Of a stretch of 25,549 bases of DNA, positions 7,459 to 15,078 are shown in pieces (the first letter of the stretch is position 1; the number at the start of each line of letters is the position of its first letter). Source of the stretch: Ignavibacteriaceae bacterium. Lineage in GTDB: Bacteria; Bacteroidota; Ignavibacteria; Ignavibacteriales; Ignavibacteriaceae. The translations under genes and the position numbers were made by a program. The stretch spans positions 1-25,549 of the forward strand of contig JALNWB010000042.1 of assembly GCA_023231105.1 (NCBI GenBank), in the 5' to 3' direction. Under the pieces are notes generated by a model. It was not told the origin of the DNA. It saw only the letters and a program-made list of their open reading frames with translations, and did not search any database.

Positions 7459-7677
7459 ATGGCAAAACAAGGTCCAATAAAAGTTGACGGAATAATCTCT
7501 GAAACCTTACCAAATGCACACTTTAAAGTGCAGTTGGATAACGGTCACGGAATTCTAGCTCACATTTCCGGCAAAATGAGAATGCATTTTATAAAAATAC
7601 TGGTTGGAGATAAAGTATCTGTTGAACTATCGCCTTATGATTTAACTAAAGGCAGAATTACCTACAGATATAAATAA
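7459..7677 (+). CDS. infA: Translation initiation factor IF-1
   Basis: IF-1 occupies the 30S A site during initiation and cooperates with IF-2 and IF-3. The 72-residue product is a single S1-type OB fold of standard length, ending in the near-invariant VGDKVSVELSPYDLTKGRIT then YRYK. Slight oddities are the internal GKMRMHFIKI, where many homologues have KMRKNYIRI, and GHGILAHISGK. The ATG follows the map stop with a single base between, so translation is probably coupled. Confidence 0.97.
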   Translation: MAKQGPIKVDGIISETLPNAHFKVQLDNGHGILAHISGKMRMHFIKILVGDKVSVELSPYDLTKGRITYRYK

Positions 7678-7688
7678 GCGGAGAAAAT

Positions 7689-7802
7689 ATGAAAGTTCGA
7701 TCATCTGTAAAGAAAATTTGTGATAACTGTAAAGTTATCAAACGTAAAGGTGTTGTGCGTGTAATTTGTAAAAATCCAAAACACAAACAACGCCAAGGAT
7801 AA
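7689..7802 (+). CDS. rpmJ: 50S ribosomal protein L36 (zinc-binding form)
   Basis: This is a 37-residue protein starting MKVRSSVKKICDNCKVIKRK and ending KHKQRQG, an exact match to the L36 pattern. The four zinc ligands are present (Cys11, Cys14, Cys27, His32). GCGGAG before the ATG at 7689 is a good ribosome-binding site. It follows infA by 11 bases and precedes rpsM, the usual order. L36 sits near the L7/L12 stalk base. Confidence 0.97.
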   Translation: MKVRSSVKKICDNCKVIKRKGVVRVICKNPKHKQRQG

Positions 7803-7825
7803 TTTAAAATAAAGGAGATACATAG

Positions 7826-8209
7826 TTGGCTCGTATAGCTGGAGTTGATTTACCCAAAAACAAAAAAGTCTTTTTTGGTCTTCAATATATTTTTGGTATT
7901 GGTGAGCAAGTAGCAAAAGAAGTTTTAGAAAAAGCAAAAGTCGATCGCGACAAAAAAGTTTCTTCATTAACTGAAGATGAAGTTGCCGCTATTCGTGGCG
8001 TGCTTCAAGCAGATTATAAAGTTGAAGGAGCTCTCCGTTCTGAAGTTCAGCAAAATATTAAACGTTTGATGGATATTGGCAGCTATCGCGGACTTCGCCA
8101 CAGAAGAAGTCTGCCTGCAAGAGGTCAACGGACAAGAACAAATTCCAGAACTCGTAAAGGTAAACGGAAAACTGTTGCCGGTAAGAAAAAAACTCCAACT
8201 AAGAAATAA
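7826..8209 (+). CDS. rpsM: 30S ribosomal protein S13 (TTG start)
   Basis: S13 forms inter-subunit bridges in the 30S head and its tail contacts P-site tRNA. The 127-residue product begins ARIAGVDLPKNKKVFFGLQY, contains YRGLRHRRSLPARGQRTRTN and ends in a Lys-rich tail. The start is TTG at 7826, nine bases after AAAGGAG, and no ATG is available. First gene of the alpha-operon block. Confidence 0.97.
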   Translation: MARIAGVDLPKNKKVFFGLQYIFGIGEQVAKEVLEKAKVDRDKKVSSLTEDEVAAIRGVLQADYKVEGALRSEVQQNIKRLMDIGSYRGLRHRRSLPARGQRTRTNSRTRKGKRKTVAGKKKTPTKK

Positions 8210-8237
8210 TTAAATAGATTAAAGGCGAGGCTAAATC

Positions 8238-8624
8238 TTGGCTAAAAGTGTAAAAAAAACAAAAAAGAAAAATTTAGTAGATTCTAACGGTACGGCTCAT
8301 ATTAAAGCTACTTTTAATAATGTTCAAGTAACGTTAGCAGATATTTATGGTAATACAATCTCTTGGTCTTCCGCCGGTAGAAACGGATTTAAAGGATCAA
8401 GAAAGAACACTCCATTTGCCGCACAAGTTACGGCAGATGCAGCAGCAAAAGAAGCGTATGCGTTAGGGTTACGCCGGGTAGAAGTTTTTGTTAAAGGTCC
8501 CGGCTCTGGTAGAGAATCTGCTATCCGTGCATTAAGTACTGCAGGAATTGAAATTACACAAATTAAAGATGTTACTCCTATTCCTCATAACGGTTGCAGA
8601 CCTCCTAAGAAAAGAAGAGTTTAA
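8238..8624 (+). CDS. rpsK: 30S ribosomal protein S11 (TTG start)
   Basis: S11 lies on the 30S platform and contacts the E-site codon region. The 128-residue product has a basic head (KSVKKTKKKN), then HIKATFNNVQVTLADIYGNT, FVKGPGSGRESAIRAL and the C-terminal DVTPIPHNGCRPPKKRRV, the family signature. The TTG at 8238 follows AAAGGCGAGG and is the second consecutive TTG-initiated gene. The N-terminus starts immediately at the conserved basic head, so no extension is hidden. Confidence 0.97.
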   Translation: MAKSVKKTKKKNLVDSNGTAHIKATFNNVQVTLADIYGNTISWSSAGRNGFKGSRKNTPFAAQVTADAAAKEAYALGLRRVEVFVKGPGSGRESAIRALSTAGIEITQIKDVTPIPHNGCRPPKKRRV

Positions 8625-8648
8625 TTTTATTATTGGAGAAGTAAGTAA

Positions 8649-9275
8649 ATGGCAAGATACACAGGTCCTGTTTGTAAATTATGTAGACGCGAAAAGCAGA
8701 AGTTGTTCTTAAAAGGTCAAAAATGTTTTACGGAGAAATGTCCGCTTGAAAAGAAGAATTATCCTCCGGGACAACATGGTTTAAACCGTCGTGCAAAAAT
8801 TTCCGAATATGGCATTCAGTTACGTGAAAAACAGAAAATTAAAAGACAATATGGTGTTCTTGAAACACAGTTCAGAAATTACTTTGAGTCGGCTAACAAC
8901 CAAAAAGGTATTACGGGAGATAATCTTGTAAAAATGCTCGAAAGCAGATTTGATAATGTTGTTTATAGATTGGGTTTAGCTTCTTCCAGAAAATCTGCAA
9001 GACAATTGATTCGGCATAGACACGTAATGATTAACGATAGATTGGTTGATATTCCTTCTTATATTCTCAAAGCCGGTGACGTTATTAAAGTTCGTGATAA
9101 AAGTAAAAAACTTGATATTATTCACAACTCGTTAAAAAGAGTAAAAGATAACGTTTATTCTTGGTTGTCAATTGATAAAGCTACCTTAAGCGGCACATAT
9201 TTGCAAGTACCGGAAAGAGCTGATGTTCCTCTAAATGCAAATGAACAGCTTGTGGTTGAACTTTATTCTAAATAA
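8649..9275 (+). CDS. rpsD: 30S ribosomal protein S4 (zinc-type)
   Basis: S4 is a primary 16S rRNA-binding protein and a translational repressor of the alpha operon in E. coli. The 208-residue product has the N-terminal cysteine cluster Cys9, Cys12, Cys26 and Cys31 of the zinc-binding form. It has the NYPPGQHGLNRR motif and an S4 RNA-binding domain from about residue 97 (SRFDNVVYRLGLASSRKSAR, then HRHVMINDRLVDIPSYILKAG). TTGGAG precedes the ATG at 8649. No pseudoknot operator was identified by eye. Confidence 0.97.
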   Translation: MARYTGPVCKLCRREKQKLFLKGQKCFTEKCPLEKKNYPPGQHGLNRRAKISEYGIQLREKQKIKRQYGVLETQFRNYFESANNQKGITGDNLVKMLESRFDNVVYRLGLASSRKSARQLIRHRHVMINDRLVDIPSYILKAGDVIKVRDKSKKLDIIHNSLKRVKDNVYSWLSIDKATLSGTYLQVPERADVPLNANEQLVVELYSK

Positions 9276-9302
9276 TTTTTTTAAGAATGACAGAGGATAG
9301 AA

Positions 9303-10298
9303 ATGACTTTAGTAAATTTTAAAATGCCTGAAATGGTTGTCTTAGATGACGCCACTTTCACAAATGATTACGGCAAATTTTCCCTACAGCCCCTTGAAAG
9401 AGGCTATGGCGTAACTTTAGGTAACTCTTTAAGAAGAGTTCTCTTATCATCGTTACCTGGCGCAGCAATTGTCGCTGTAAAATTTTCACATGTGCTTCAT
9501 GAATTCAGCACAATACAAGGAGTGGTTGAAGATACCGCTGAGATTATTCTTAACTTGAAGCAAGTAAGAATGAAACTCTTAAACAAAAAACCAACCAAGA
9601 TTGATTTATCATTCAGCGGTGAAGGTGAATTTAAAGCTGCCGATATTCAAAAACAAAGCGCAGAAATTGAAATCCTTAATCCGGATTTGCACATCGCAAC
9701 TCTTAACAAATCAGCAAAGTTCGATTTGGAACTTCGTATTGGAAGAGGCAGAGGTTTTATTCCCGCAAACGAAAATAAATCACCGGAGTATCCGTTAGGA
9801 ACCATTCCTGTTGATTCTATATATACTCCGATAAAAAATGTTAAATACGATGTTGAAAATGTTCGTATTGGCGATAAAAACGATTTTGAAAAACTTACTC
9901 TTGAAATATGGACAGACGGTTCAATTGCGCCGGATGATGCATTAACTCAATCAGCAAAAATTTTAAAAGATCATATTCAACTTTTCATCAATCTTGATTT
10001 AGAGCCTGAAGAAAAGCAAGCTGAAATTCAGAGAGATTCTGAAAAAGAAAGAGTTAAAAAAATCTTACTAACCAATGTTGATGATCTTGAATTGAGCGTA
10101 CGCGCTCACAATTGTTTGAAAGCAGCGAACATTAAAAATATTGCCGAACTGGTAAAACGTGACGAAGCTGAAATGTTGAAATTTAGAAATTTCGGACGCA
10201 AATCGCTTTCCGAATTAACCGAAATAGTTGAAACGTTAGGTTTGGAATTCGGGATGGATATTGACAGCTATATTAAAGACGAAAACGAAAACAACTGA
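9303..10298 (+). CDS. rpoA: DNA-directed RNA polymerase subunit alpha
   Basis: The alpha dimer nucleates RNA polymerase assembly and contacts UP elements and activators. The 331-residue product has both domains. The N-terminal dimerisation domain (about residues 1-235) has FSLQPLERGYGVTLGNSLRR and VLLSSLPGAAI. The C-terminal DNA-binding domain (about 250-325) contains DDLELSVRAHNCLKAANI and LKFRNFGRKSLSEL. It follows rpsD with GAGGAT as ribosome-binding site. A 105-base spacer with a long inverted repeat separates it from rplQ, the largest gap in the superoperon. Confidence 0.98.
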   Translation: MTLVNFKMPEMVVLDDATFTNDYGKFSLQPLERGYGVTLGNSLRRVLLSSLPGAAIVAVKFSHVLHEFSTIQGVVEDTAEIILNLKQVRMKLLNKKPTKIDLSFSGEGEFKAADIQKQSAEIEILNPDLHIATLNKSAKFDLELRIGRGRGFIPANENKSPEYPLGTIPVDSIYTPIKNVKYDVENVRIGDKNDFEKLTLEIWTDGSIAPDDALTQSAKILKDHIQLFINLDLEPEEKQAEIQRDSEKERVKKILLTNVDDLELSVRAHNCLKAANIKNIAELVKRDEAEMLKFRNFGRKSLSELTEIVETLGLEFGMDIDSYIKDENENN

Positions 10299-10321
10299 AA
10301 TTTAAAACATTCGTCCATGCG

Positions 10322-10380
10322 TTCATTCAGTCATTCTTACAAAACTGTAGTTTAATTGAATGGATGAATGATTGAATGAA
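10322..10380 (+). repeat. Inverted repeat between rpoA and rplQ
   Basis: The left arm TTCATTCAGTCATTC (10322-10336) pairs over 15 positions with GAATGATTGAATGAA (10366-10380), including one G-T pair. The 29-base loop contains a smaller AAAC-TGTA-GTTT hairpin. The arms are themselves built of repeated CATTC/GAATG units. No T-run follows, so it is not a classical terminator. It could modulate read-through or mRNA stability of rplQ. Confidence 0.7.
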
Positions 10381-10403
10381 AATAATTAAACAAAGGTTTA
10401 GCC

Positions 10404-10898
10404 ATGAAACACAGTGTTAAAGGTAGAAAATTAAATAGAACGGCAAGTCACAGATCTGCTCTCTTACGTAATTTAGCTACTTCATTATTGAAACATAAAA
10501 GAATTAGAACAACAGTTGCAAAAGCCAAAGAACTTCGCACTTTTGTTGAACCGTTACTCACCAAAGCTATTGTCGGTGATCTTCATAATAAGAAACTTGT
10601 AATGGATTCGATTAAAGATAAAGAAGTTGTTAAAGAACTTTTCAGCAGCATTGTTACTACTCTTGGTGAAAGAAAAGGCGGATATACCCGCGTTGTAAAA
10701 CTCGGAAGACGCTTAGGCGATGGCGCAGAAGTAGCAATAATTGAATTGGTTGATTACAACGAAGTTGCAAATCAAAAAGCAGTTGAGAATAAAGAAAAGA
10801 AAGAAGCAAAAGGCGAAGCTAAAAAAGCTAAAGCAGCTACAAAAGGCGAGATTGAAGACGCTAAAGTAGTTGAAGAAACCGCCAAAGAGAAAAAATAA
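10404..10898 (+). CDS. rplQ: 50S ribosomal protein L17 with C-terminal tail
   Basis: L17 is a large-subunit protein near the tunnel exit. Residues 1-120 are canonical: KHSVKGRKLNRTASHRSALL, RIRTTVAKAKELR and GGYTRVVKLGRRLGDGAEVA, ending IIELVDYNE. Residues 121-164 are an extra tail made almost wholly of Lys, Glu, Ala and Val, likely disordered or helical. AAAGG lies upstream of the ATG at 10404. This is the last gene of the superoperon, ending 18 bases before a strong terminator. Confidence 0.96.
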   Translation: MKHSVKGRKLNRTASHRSALLRNLATSLLKHKRIRTTVAKAKELRTFVEPLLTKAIVGDLHNKKLVMDSIKDKEVVKELFSSIVTTLGERKGGYTRVVKLGRRLGDGAEVAIIELVDYNEVANQKAVENKEKKEAKGEAKKAKAATKGEIEDAKVVEETAKEKK

Positions 10899-10916
10899 AT
10901 TCTATACGGATTGGAG

Positions 10917-10959
10917 AAAAAAGAGTAGTCCCGATAAAACCGGGGTTACTCTTTTTTTA
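10917..10959 (+). terminator. Rho-independent terminator of the ribosomal superoperon
   Basis: The left arm AAAAAAGAGTAGTCCCG (10917-10933) and right arm CGGGGTTACTCTTTTTT (10941-10957) form a 17-pair stem with two adjacent G-T pairs, a 7-base loop, and a T-tract running to 10958. The flanking A and T tracts mean it could also act in the reverse direction. It follows rplQ by 18 bases and ends only about four bases before the engB start codon. Confidence 0.92.
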
Positions 10960-10962
10960 TTT

Positions 10963-11586
10963 ATGCACAAAGATTTAATCTTTAAAAAATCAGTTTATGC
11001 AATTTCAGAACTTCCGACCGAAATGTTACCGGAAGTTGTTCTTTGCGGCAGGTCAAATGTCGGCAAGTCATCATTTATCAATTCTTTCTTCGGAAAGAAA
11101 AATTTAGCCAAAGTAAGCTCTGATCCGGGAAAAACCCGCTCGCTGAATTTTTACGAAATTGATAAATCATTTTATGTTGTTGATCTTCCGGGATTTGGTT
11201 ATGCAAAAATAAGTCAAGATGAAAGGAAACGATGGGGAAAACTCATCGAAGATTATTTTCGCGCAGCAAAATCAATTGCGCTTGTCTTTCATTTTATAGA
11301 CAGCCGCCATGAACCAATGCAAAGTGATTTGGACTTGTATAAAATGATTTCTTTTTATCAATTGCCCTATTTTATTATTTTGAGCAAAGCTGATAAACTA
11401 AATCAATCGCAAATTGCTTCGGCAAAAAAAACGGTTTCAAATTATTTTCCTAATTTTAATTTCGGAACAAATCTTTTTTTCTATTCAACCGTAAAAGGCA
11501 ATTGGAAAAGAGCTATAGAAAAGCAGTTGTATATTCAATTAGAACAAGCTAAATTAAATTCAAAAGTTGCTAATAAACCGGGCTAA
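10963..11586 (+). CDS. engB: Ribosome-assembly GTPase EngB (YsxC/YihA)
   Basis: EngB is an essential small GTPase acting in late 50S assembly in the cytosol. The 207-residue product has all G motifs: G1 GRSNVGKS (29-36), G2 Thr58 in DPGKTRS, G3 DLPGFG (74-79) and G4 SKAD (141-144). The open frame continues upstream to a TTG at 10870 inside rplQ, but the ATG at 10963 gives the family-length N-terminus (KSVYAISELP, PEVVLCGRSN). No Shine-Dalgarno is visible before it; the bases there are the terminator T-tract. How it is expressed (read-through, a promoter in the rplQ tail, or a nearly leaderless message) is unclear. Its position next to ribosomal genes fits its role. Confidence 0.95.
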   Translation: MHKDLIFKKSVYAISELPTEMLPEVVLCGRSNVGKSSFINSFFGKKNLAKVSSDPGKTRSLNFYEIDKSFYVVDLPGFGYAKISQDERKRWGKLIEDYFRAAKSIALVFHFIDSRHEPMQSDLDLYKMISFYQLPYFIILSKADKLNQSQIASAKKTVSNYFPNFNFGTNLFFYSTVKGNWKRAIEKQLYIQLEQAKLNSKVANKPG

Positions 11587-11623
11587 GGTTATATTTAGTA
11601 AAAAATTAATTAAACATTTTGCA

Positions 11624-13498
11624 ATGGCTATGGATAGAAGACAAAAGAAAAGATTACTATTTTTTTTAATTTTCCCCATTTTGCTTTCTATTACATTTTT
11701 TGTGCAGGATGTCGCAATTAGAATTGTTGCTCTTCTCCTTTCCATTATTTATGTTGGGTCAATCCTTTTCTTAAGAGATAATTTCCGCAAAACTCCAATT
11801 TTTGATCTTCAACCGGAAACCGGCGAACCCGATTTCCATCCCGATCAAGAAAAAGTACCAGCGCCTCAATCGTTTGATGAAGACAGCTCGTTTGAAATTA
11901 TTGCCAAGCATCCAAGTTCTCAAATGATAACGGAAGCCAATTATTTTAAAGTCAAAACTCCTCTCTCACTGGAAAAACCACCGGATTTAAAAGAACGCTT
12001 TTCTGAAATCGTTAATGAAGAACTTCCAAAAGAAATTGGATACGACGGTCAATTTTCTTTTATCTTGGAAAAAATTCTTTCAGTGATAAAGGAAGCTTAT
12101 GCCTCAAATACCGCCATCTTTTTTTGGTACAATAAAAAAAGGGAAAAGCTTTCCGTTGAAAAATTTGTTTCCAATACAACAGAAGTTACAAAAAGCAAGC
12201 TGGGAATTGAAGATGATATTTTAAGTAAAATTGTAACAACCGGTGAACCGGAACTTCTTTCCGATATTTCGAAAACAGCGGAGGCGGATGTTATTCGCTA
12301 TTACAACTCTCCTCAAGGAATAAAAAGTTTTGTCGGCGTTCCAATTTATTATGAAAAAGATTTGATCGGCGTACTTGCCATCGATTCCAAAACCAACGAC
12401 AGTTTCGGCATCGAAACGATTTTTTCTCTTGGTAGATTTGTCCGCTTGATTACCATATTAATTAATATCTTCGAGCAAAAATTTTCGGAGTTCGTATCGC
12501 AACGGAGGTTGCACGGTTTGCTCTGTCTAATTACGCCTTCATCATCGTTCGAACATGAAAAAGATGTGGTGCAGGCGCTGGAAAAATCAATTGAATTTTT
12601 GTTGACGTGGGACGCTTTTGTTTTTGTTTATTACAATCCCATGGCAAAAAATTTCAAAACAATGAGGGTGAAAAATAAAACATCGTTAAAATACGTTGGC
12701 GAGAATTTAGAAATTGAATTAAACGGAACGCTTGTCGGTAAAAGTATTTTAACCGGTTTGCCCGTAAAAATTGATGACACCTCCGCAAATGATTATAAAC
12801 GATTTTCAAAAAATGAAGACGTAACCTTCGACGGGTCGTTTGTTGTTATTCCACTTGTATTTCAAAATCAAAATTATGGCGCGCTCTGTTTTGAAAGTTT
12901 ACGCAAAAATGCTTACTCAAAATCAGATATAGATTTTCTTCTTAACTCTGTCGGCATTCTTTCGTTCATCATTTATTCCTTTGCAACGCAAAGTGTTCTG
13001 AAAAGTTATCTTGCAATTGACATTGAGACCAAAGCGTTAAATCCTAAAACTTTTAACGAAAGAGTAACTGAAGAATTGATAAAAGCTAAAGAATTTAACT
13101 TAGATTGTTCCCTCGCTCTTATCCGCATCGATGATTTCCTTGAACAGGAATCATTGTTTGACGGAAATCCTTTCACTAAAATTTTAGCATCCATCGCTGA
13201 AATGATTCTTTCTGAAATGAGTGCTTACAGACTTTTCGGCAGACTTGATGAAAAAATGTTTGCTGTCTTTTTTCTAAATTACTCTTCAAAGGATGTTTAC
13301 ATCTGGGCTGAAAAATTACGCGTTAAAGTTGCAAGACAGCCAATATCGGTAGTCGCCCGGCAAACCACCTTTACAATTTCCGTTGGTGTTGCTTCGGCAA
13401 AAGGAAAAACGGACAATGAAGAAGTGCTTTACAACGCTAACCTTGCTTTGGAAAAAGCAATCGAGAGCGGCGGCAATAAAGTAAGAAATATAAATTGA
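11624..13498 (+). CDS. Membrane-anchored double-GAF protein with degenerate GGDEF domain
   Basis: The product is 624 residues from the ATG at 11624; another ATG at 11630 or a TTG at 11567 overlapping engB are alternatives, and no clear ribosome-binding site decides. Two hydrophobic segments lie at about 11-29 and 31-50, then an acidic linker. Two GAF-like domains follow (about 140-285, with SFVGVPIYYEKDLIGVLAID; and about 300-455, with VVIPLVFQNQNYGALCFESL). The C-terminal 160 residues have the GGDEF-family frame: LIRIDDFLEQE, TFTISVGVASAKG and the NLALEKAIESGGNKV end. At the active-site turn, where GRLGGDEF is expected, the sequence is GRLDEKMF (539-546). Diguanylate cyclase activity is therefore unlikely. 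Function is unknown; a sensory or scaffold role is inferred. Confidence 0.8.
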   Translation: MAMDRRQKKRLLFFLIFPILLSITFFVQDVAIRIVALLLSIIYVGSILFLRDNFRKTPIFDLQPETGEPDFHPDQEKVPAPQSFDEDSSFEIIAKHPSSQMITEANYFKVKTPLSLEKPPDLKERFSEIVNEELPKEIGYDGQFSFILEKILSVIKEAYASNTAIFFWYNKKREKLSVEKFVSNTTEVTKSKLGIEDDILSKIVTTGEPELLSDISKTAEADVIRYYNSPQGIKSFVGVPIYYEKDLIGVLAIDSKTNDSFGIETIFSLGRFVRLITILINIFEQKFSEFVSQRRLHGLLCLITPSSSFEHEKDVVQALEKSIEFLLTWDAFVFVYYNPMAKNFKTMRVKNKTSLKYVGENLEIELNGTLVGKSILTGLPVKIDDTSANDYKRFSKNEDVTFDGSFVVIPLVFQNQNYGALCFESLRKNAYSKSDIDFLLNSVGILSFIIYSFATQSVLKSYLAIDIETKALNPKTFNERVTEELIKAKEFNLDCSLALIRIDDFLEQESLFDGNPFTKILASIAEMILSEMSAYRLFGRLDEKMFAVFFLNYSSKDVYIWAEKLRVKVARQPISVVARQTTFTISVGVASAKGKTDNEEVLYNANLALEKAIESGGNKVRNIN

Positions 13499-13526
13499 GA
13501 TAACTATTAATAATTTTATTTTCATA

Positions 13527-14669
13527 GTGTTGGATGGATTGGGAATTGGAGAATTACCTGATGCAAATCTTTACGGCGATGTTGGAAGCAACACTTTGGC
13601 TAATATGGCGAAAGCTGTTGGAGGTTTAGATTTACCACATCTGCGGGCGTTTGGTCTAGGTAATATCGCACCGATTGATGGAATTCAACCCGTTTCGTTT
13701 CCAACGGCTTCTTATGGAAAATTAAAAGAAATTTCTAAAGGGAAAGATTCAATAACCGGACACTGGGAACTTGCCGGAATTTCAATTGATTATGATTTTT
13801 CTTATTTCCCGAACGGTTTTCCTGAAGATATGATGAAAAGGTTTTTAAAATACACAGAGTGTAAAGGCTATCTCGGAAATAAACCTGCATCCGGTACGGA
13901 AATAATTCAAGAACTTGGCGAAGAACATCTTAAAACCGGTTTCCCGATTGTTTATACTTCCGCCGATTCGGTTTTTCAAATTGCCGCTCATGAAGAAATC
14001 ATTCCATTGCAGCAACTTTATGAAATTTGTCTTCTAACACGTGAAAAAGTAATTTGTTCCCCTTACTTAGTTGGAAGGGTAATTGCGCGTCCATTCATTG
14101 GTTCAAAAGGGAATTTCACAAGAACAACAAACCGGCATGATTATTCAATCAACCCAACAGACAAAACAGTTTTAGATATTCTTTATGAAAATAAAATAAC
14201 CACGGTCGGTATCGGAAAAATAAATGATCTGTTTAATAAGAGAGGGATTCAAATTTATGAACCGACAAAATCAAATAAAGAAGGTTGTAACAAAATTCTA
14301 AACTATACGTCAAAAGTTTCAAATAGCTTTATCTTTACTAATCTTGTTGATTTCGACGTTTATTTTGGGCATCGAAATGATCCGGTTGGTTTTGCAAAAG
14401 CTTTAAAAGAATTTGACAATTTTCTCCCCTCTTTAATTGAAAAATTGGACGAAACAGATGTGCTTCTTCTTTCGGCTGATCATGGGAACGACCCGACGAC
14501 CCCAAGCACCGATCATTCCCGTGAATACGTTCCGCTTTTGTTTTATCGAAAAAATAAATTTGGTAAAGATTTAGGGACGCGGGAAACTTTTTCCGATGCC
14601 GGAAAAACAGTCGCTGAATTTTTCAAGATTAAAAATTCACTTAAAGGGAAAAGTTTTTTAAATGAATAG
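13527..14669 (+). CDS. deoB: Phosphopentomutase (start codon uncertain)
   Basis: DeoB interconverts (deoxy)ribose 1-phosphate and 5-phosphate in nucleoside salvage and breakdown. It belongs to the alkaline-phosphatase-like metalloenzymes. Motifs seen are VLDGLGIGELPDAN (first metal Asp), GSNTLANMA, GKDSITGHWELAG (phospho-acceptor region), TSADSVFQIAAHEE, RPFIG, NLVDFDVYFGHRND, and SADHGNDPTTPSTDHSREYV (metal-binding His/Asp cluster). From the GTG at 13527 the product is 380 residues but lacks the usual first beta strand. In frame upstream, without a stop back to 13494, the codons read ITINNFIFI, which is that strand, but no ATG, GTG or TTG precedes it. An ATT start (13506 or 13494) is plausible. 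The two microcompartment vertex genes follow. Confidence 0.93.
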   Translation: MLDGLGIGELPDANLYGDVGSNTLANMAKAVGGLDLPHLRAFGLGNIAPIDGIQPVSFPTASYGKLKEISKGKDSITGHWELAGISIDYDFSYFPNGFPEDMMKRFLKYTECKGYLGNKPASGTEIIQELGEEHLKTGFPIVYTSADSVFQIAAHEEIIPLQQLYEICLLTREKVICSPYLVGRVIARPFIGSKGNFTRTTNRHDYSINPTDKTVLDILYENKITTVGIGKINDLFNKRGIQIYEPTKSNKEGCNKILNYTSKVSNSFIFTNLVDFDVYFGHRNDPVGFAKALKEFDNFLPSLIEKLDETDVLLLSADHGNDPTTPSTDHSREYVPLLFYRKNKFGKDLGTRETFSDAGKTVAEFFKIKNSLKGKSFLNE

Positions 14670-14701
14670 AACATCTTTTGTTCAGAAGATTTGAAAAAAT
14701 C

Positions 14702-14725
14702 GTAGCACAAACTTCAGTCTGTGTT
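14702..14725 (+). repeat. REP-like palindrome preceded by GTAG
   Basis: GTAG (14702-14705) is followed by CACAAAC-TTCA-GTCTGTG (14706-14723). Counting the final G of GTAG paired with T14724, this is an eight-pair stem with one A-C mismatch and a four-base loop. A GTAG tetranucleotide 5' of an imperfect hairpin is the layout of REP elements mobilised by RAYT (TnpA-REP) transposases. It is the only copy seen here and no RAYT gene is in the window, so the assignment is tentative. Confidence 0.45.
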
Positions 14726-14772
14726 TTGATAAAGTTGAAAAAAATTAACGAAAAACAATAAGAGCTATCAAA

Positions 14773-15045
14773 ATGATTTTAGGAAAAGTTATCGGTACGG
14801 TTTGGTCAACTAAAAAGGACGAGAATTTAGTCGGCTCAAAACTTTTAATTGTAAAACAGCTTGGGCTGGATTTTAAGGAAAAAGAGAATTTTGTTGTAGC
14901 TGTTGATAGTGTGGGAGCCGGTGAAGGTGAAATTGTTCTGGTTGCTACCGGAAGCTCCGCGCGCCAGACAAACAGTACAAAAAATCGTCCGGTGGATGCT
15001 GTTGTTATGGCAATCGTGGATAAATTGGATATATCTTCGAATTGA
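14773..15045 (+). CDS. Bacterial microcompartment vertex protein (EutN/CcmL family), first copy
   Basis: EutN/CcmL (BMC-P) proteins form pentamers that close the vertices of microcompartment shells. The 90-residue product matches the family from end to end: GKVIGTVWSTKKDENLVGSK, LLIVKQLG, VAVDSVGAGEGEIVLVATG, then SSARQT and the C-terminal PVDAVVMAIVDKLDI. The GSSAR motif of the canonical vertex proteins is intact. AAGAG lies before the ATG at 14773. Hexameric BMC shell proteins or encapsulated enzymes are not in the window. The gene is between deoB and a second vertex gene. Confidence 0.93.
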   Translation: MILGKVIGTVWSTKKDENLVGSKLLIVKQLGLDFKEKENFVVAVDSVGAGEGEIVLVATGSSARQTNSTKNRPVDAVVMAIVDKLDISSN

Positions 15046-15078
15046 CGCTGTTTTAATAAATAAGAGACGATTAATTAA

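Noticed and set aside
10870..10962. N-terminal extension of engB back to a TTG inside rplQ
   Set aside because: It overlaps the rplQ tail and the terminator, is not EngB-like, and would exceed the family length; the ATG at 10963 fits.
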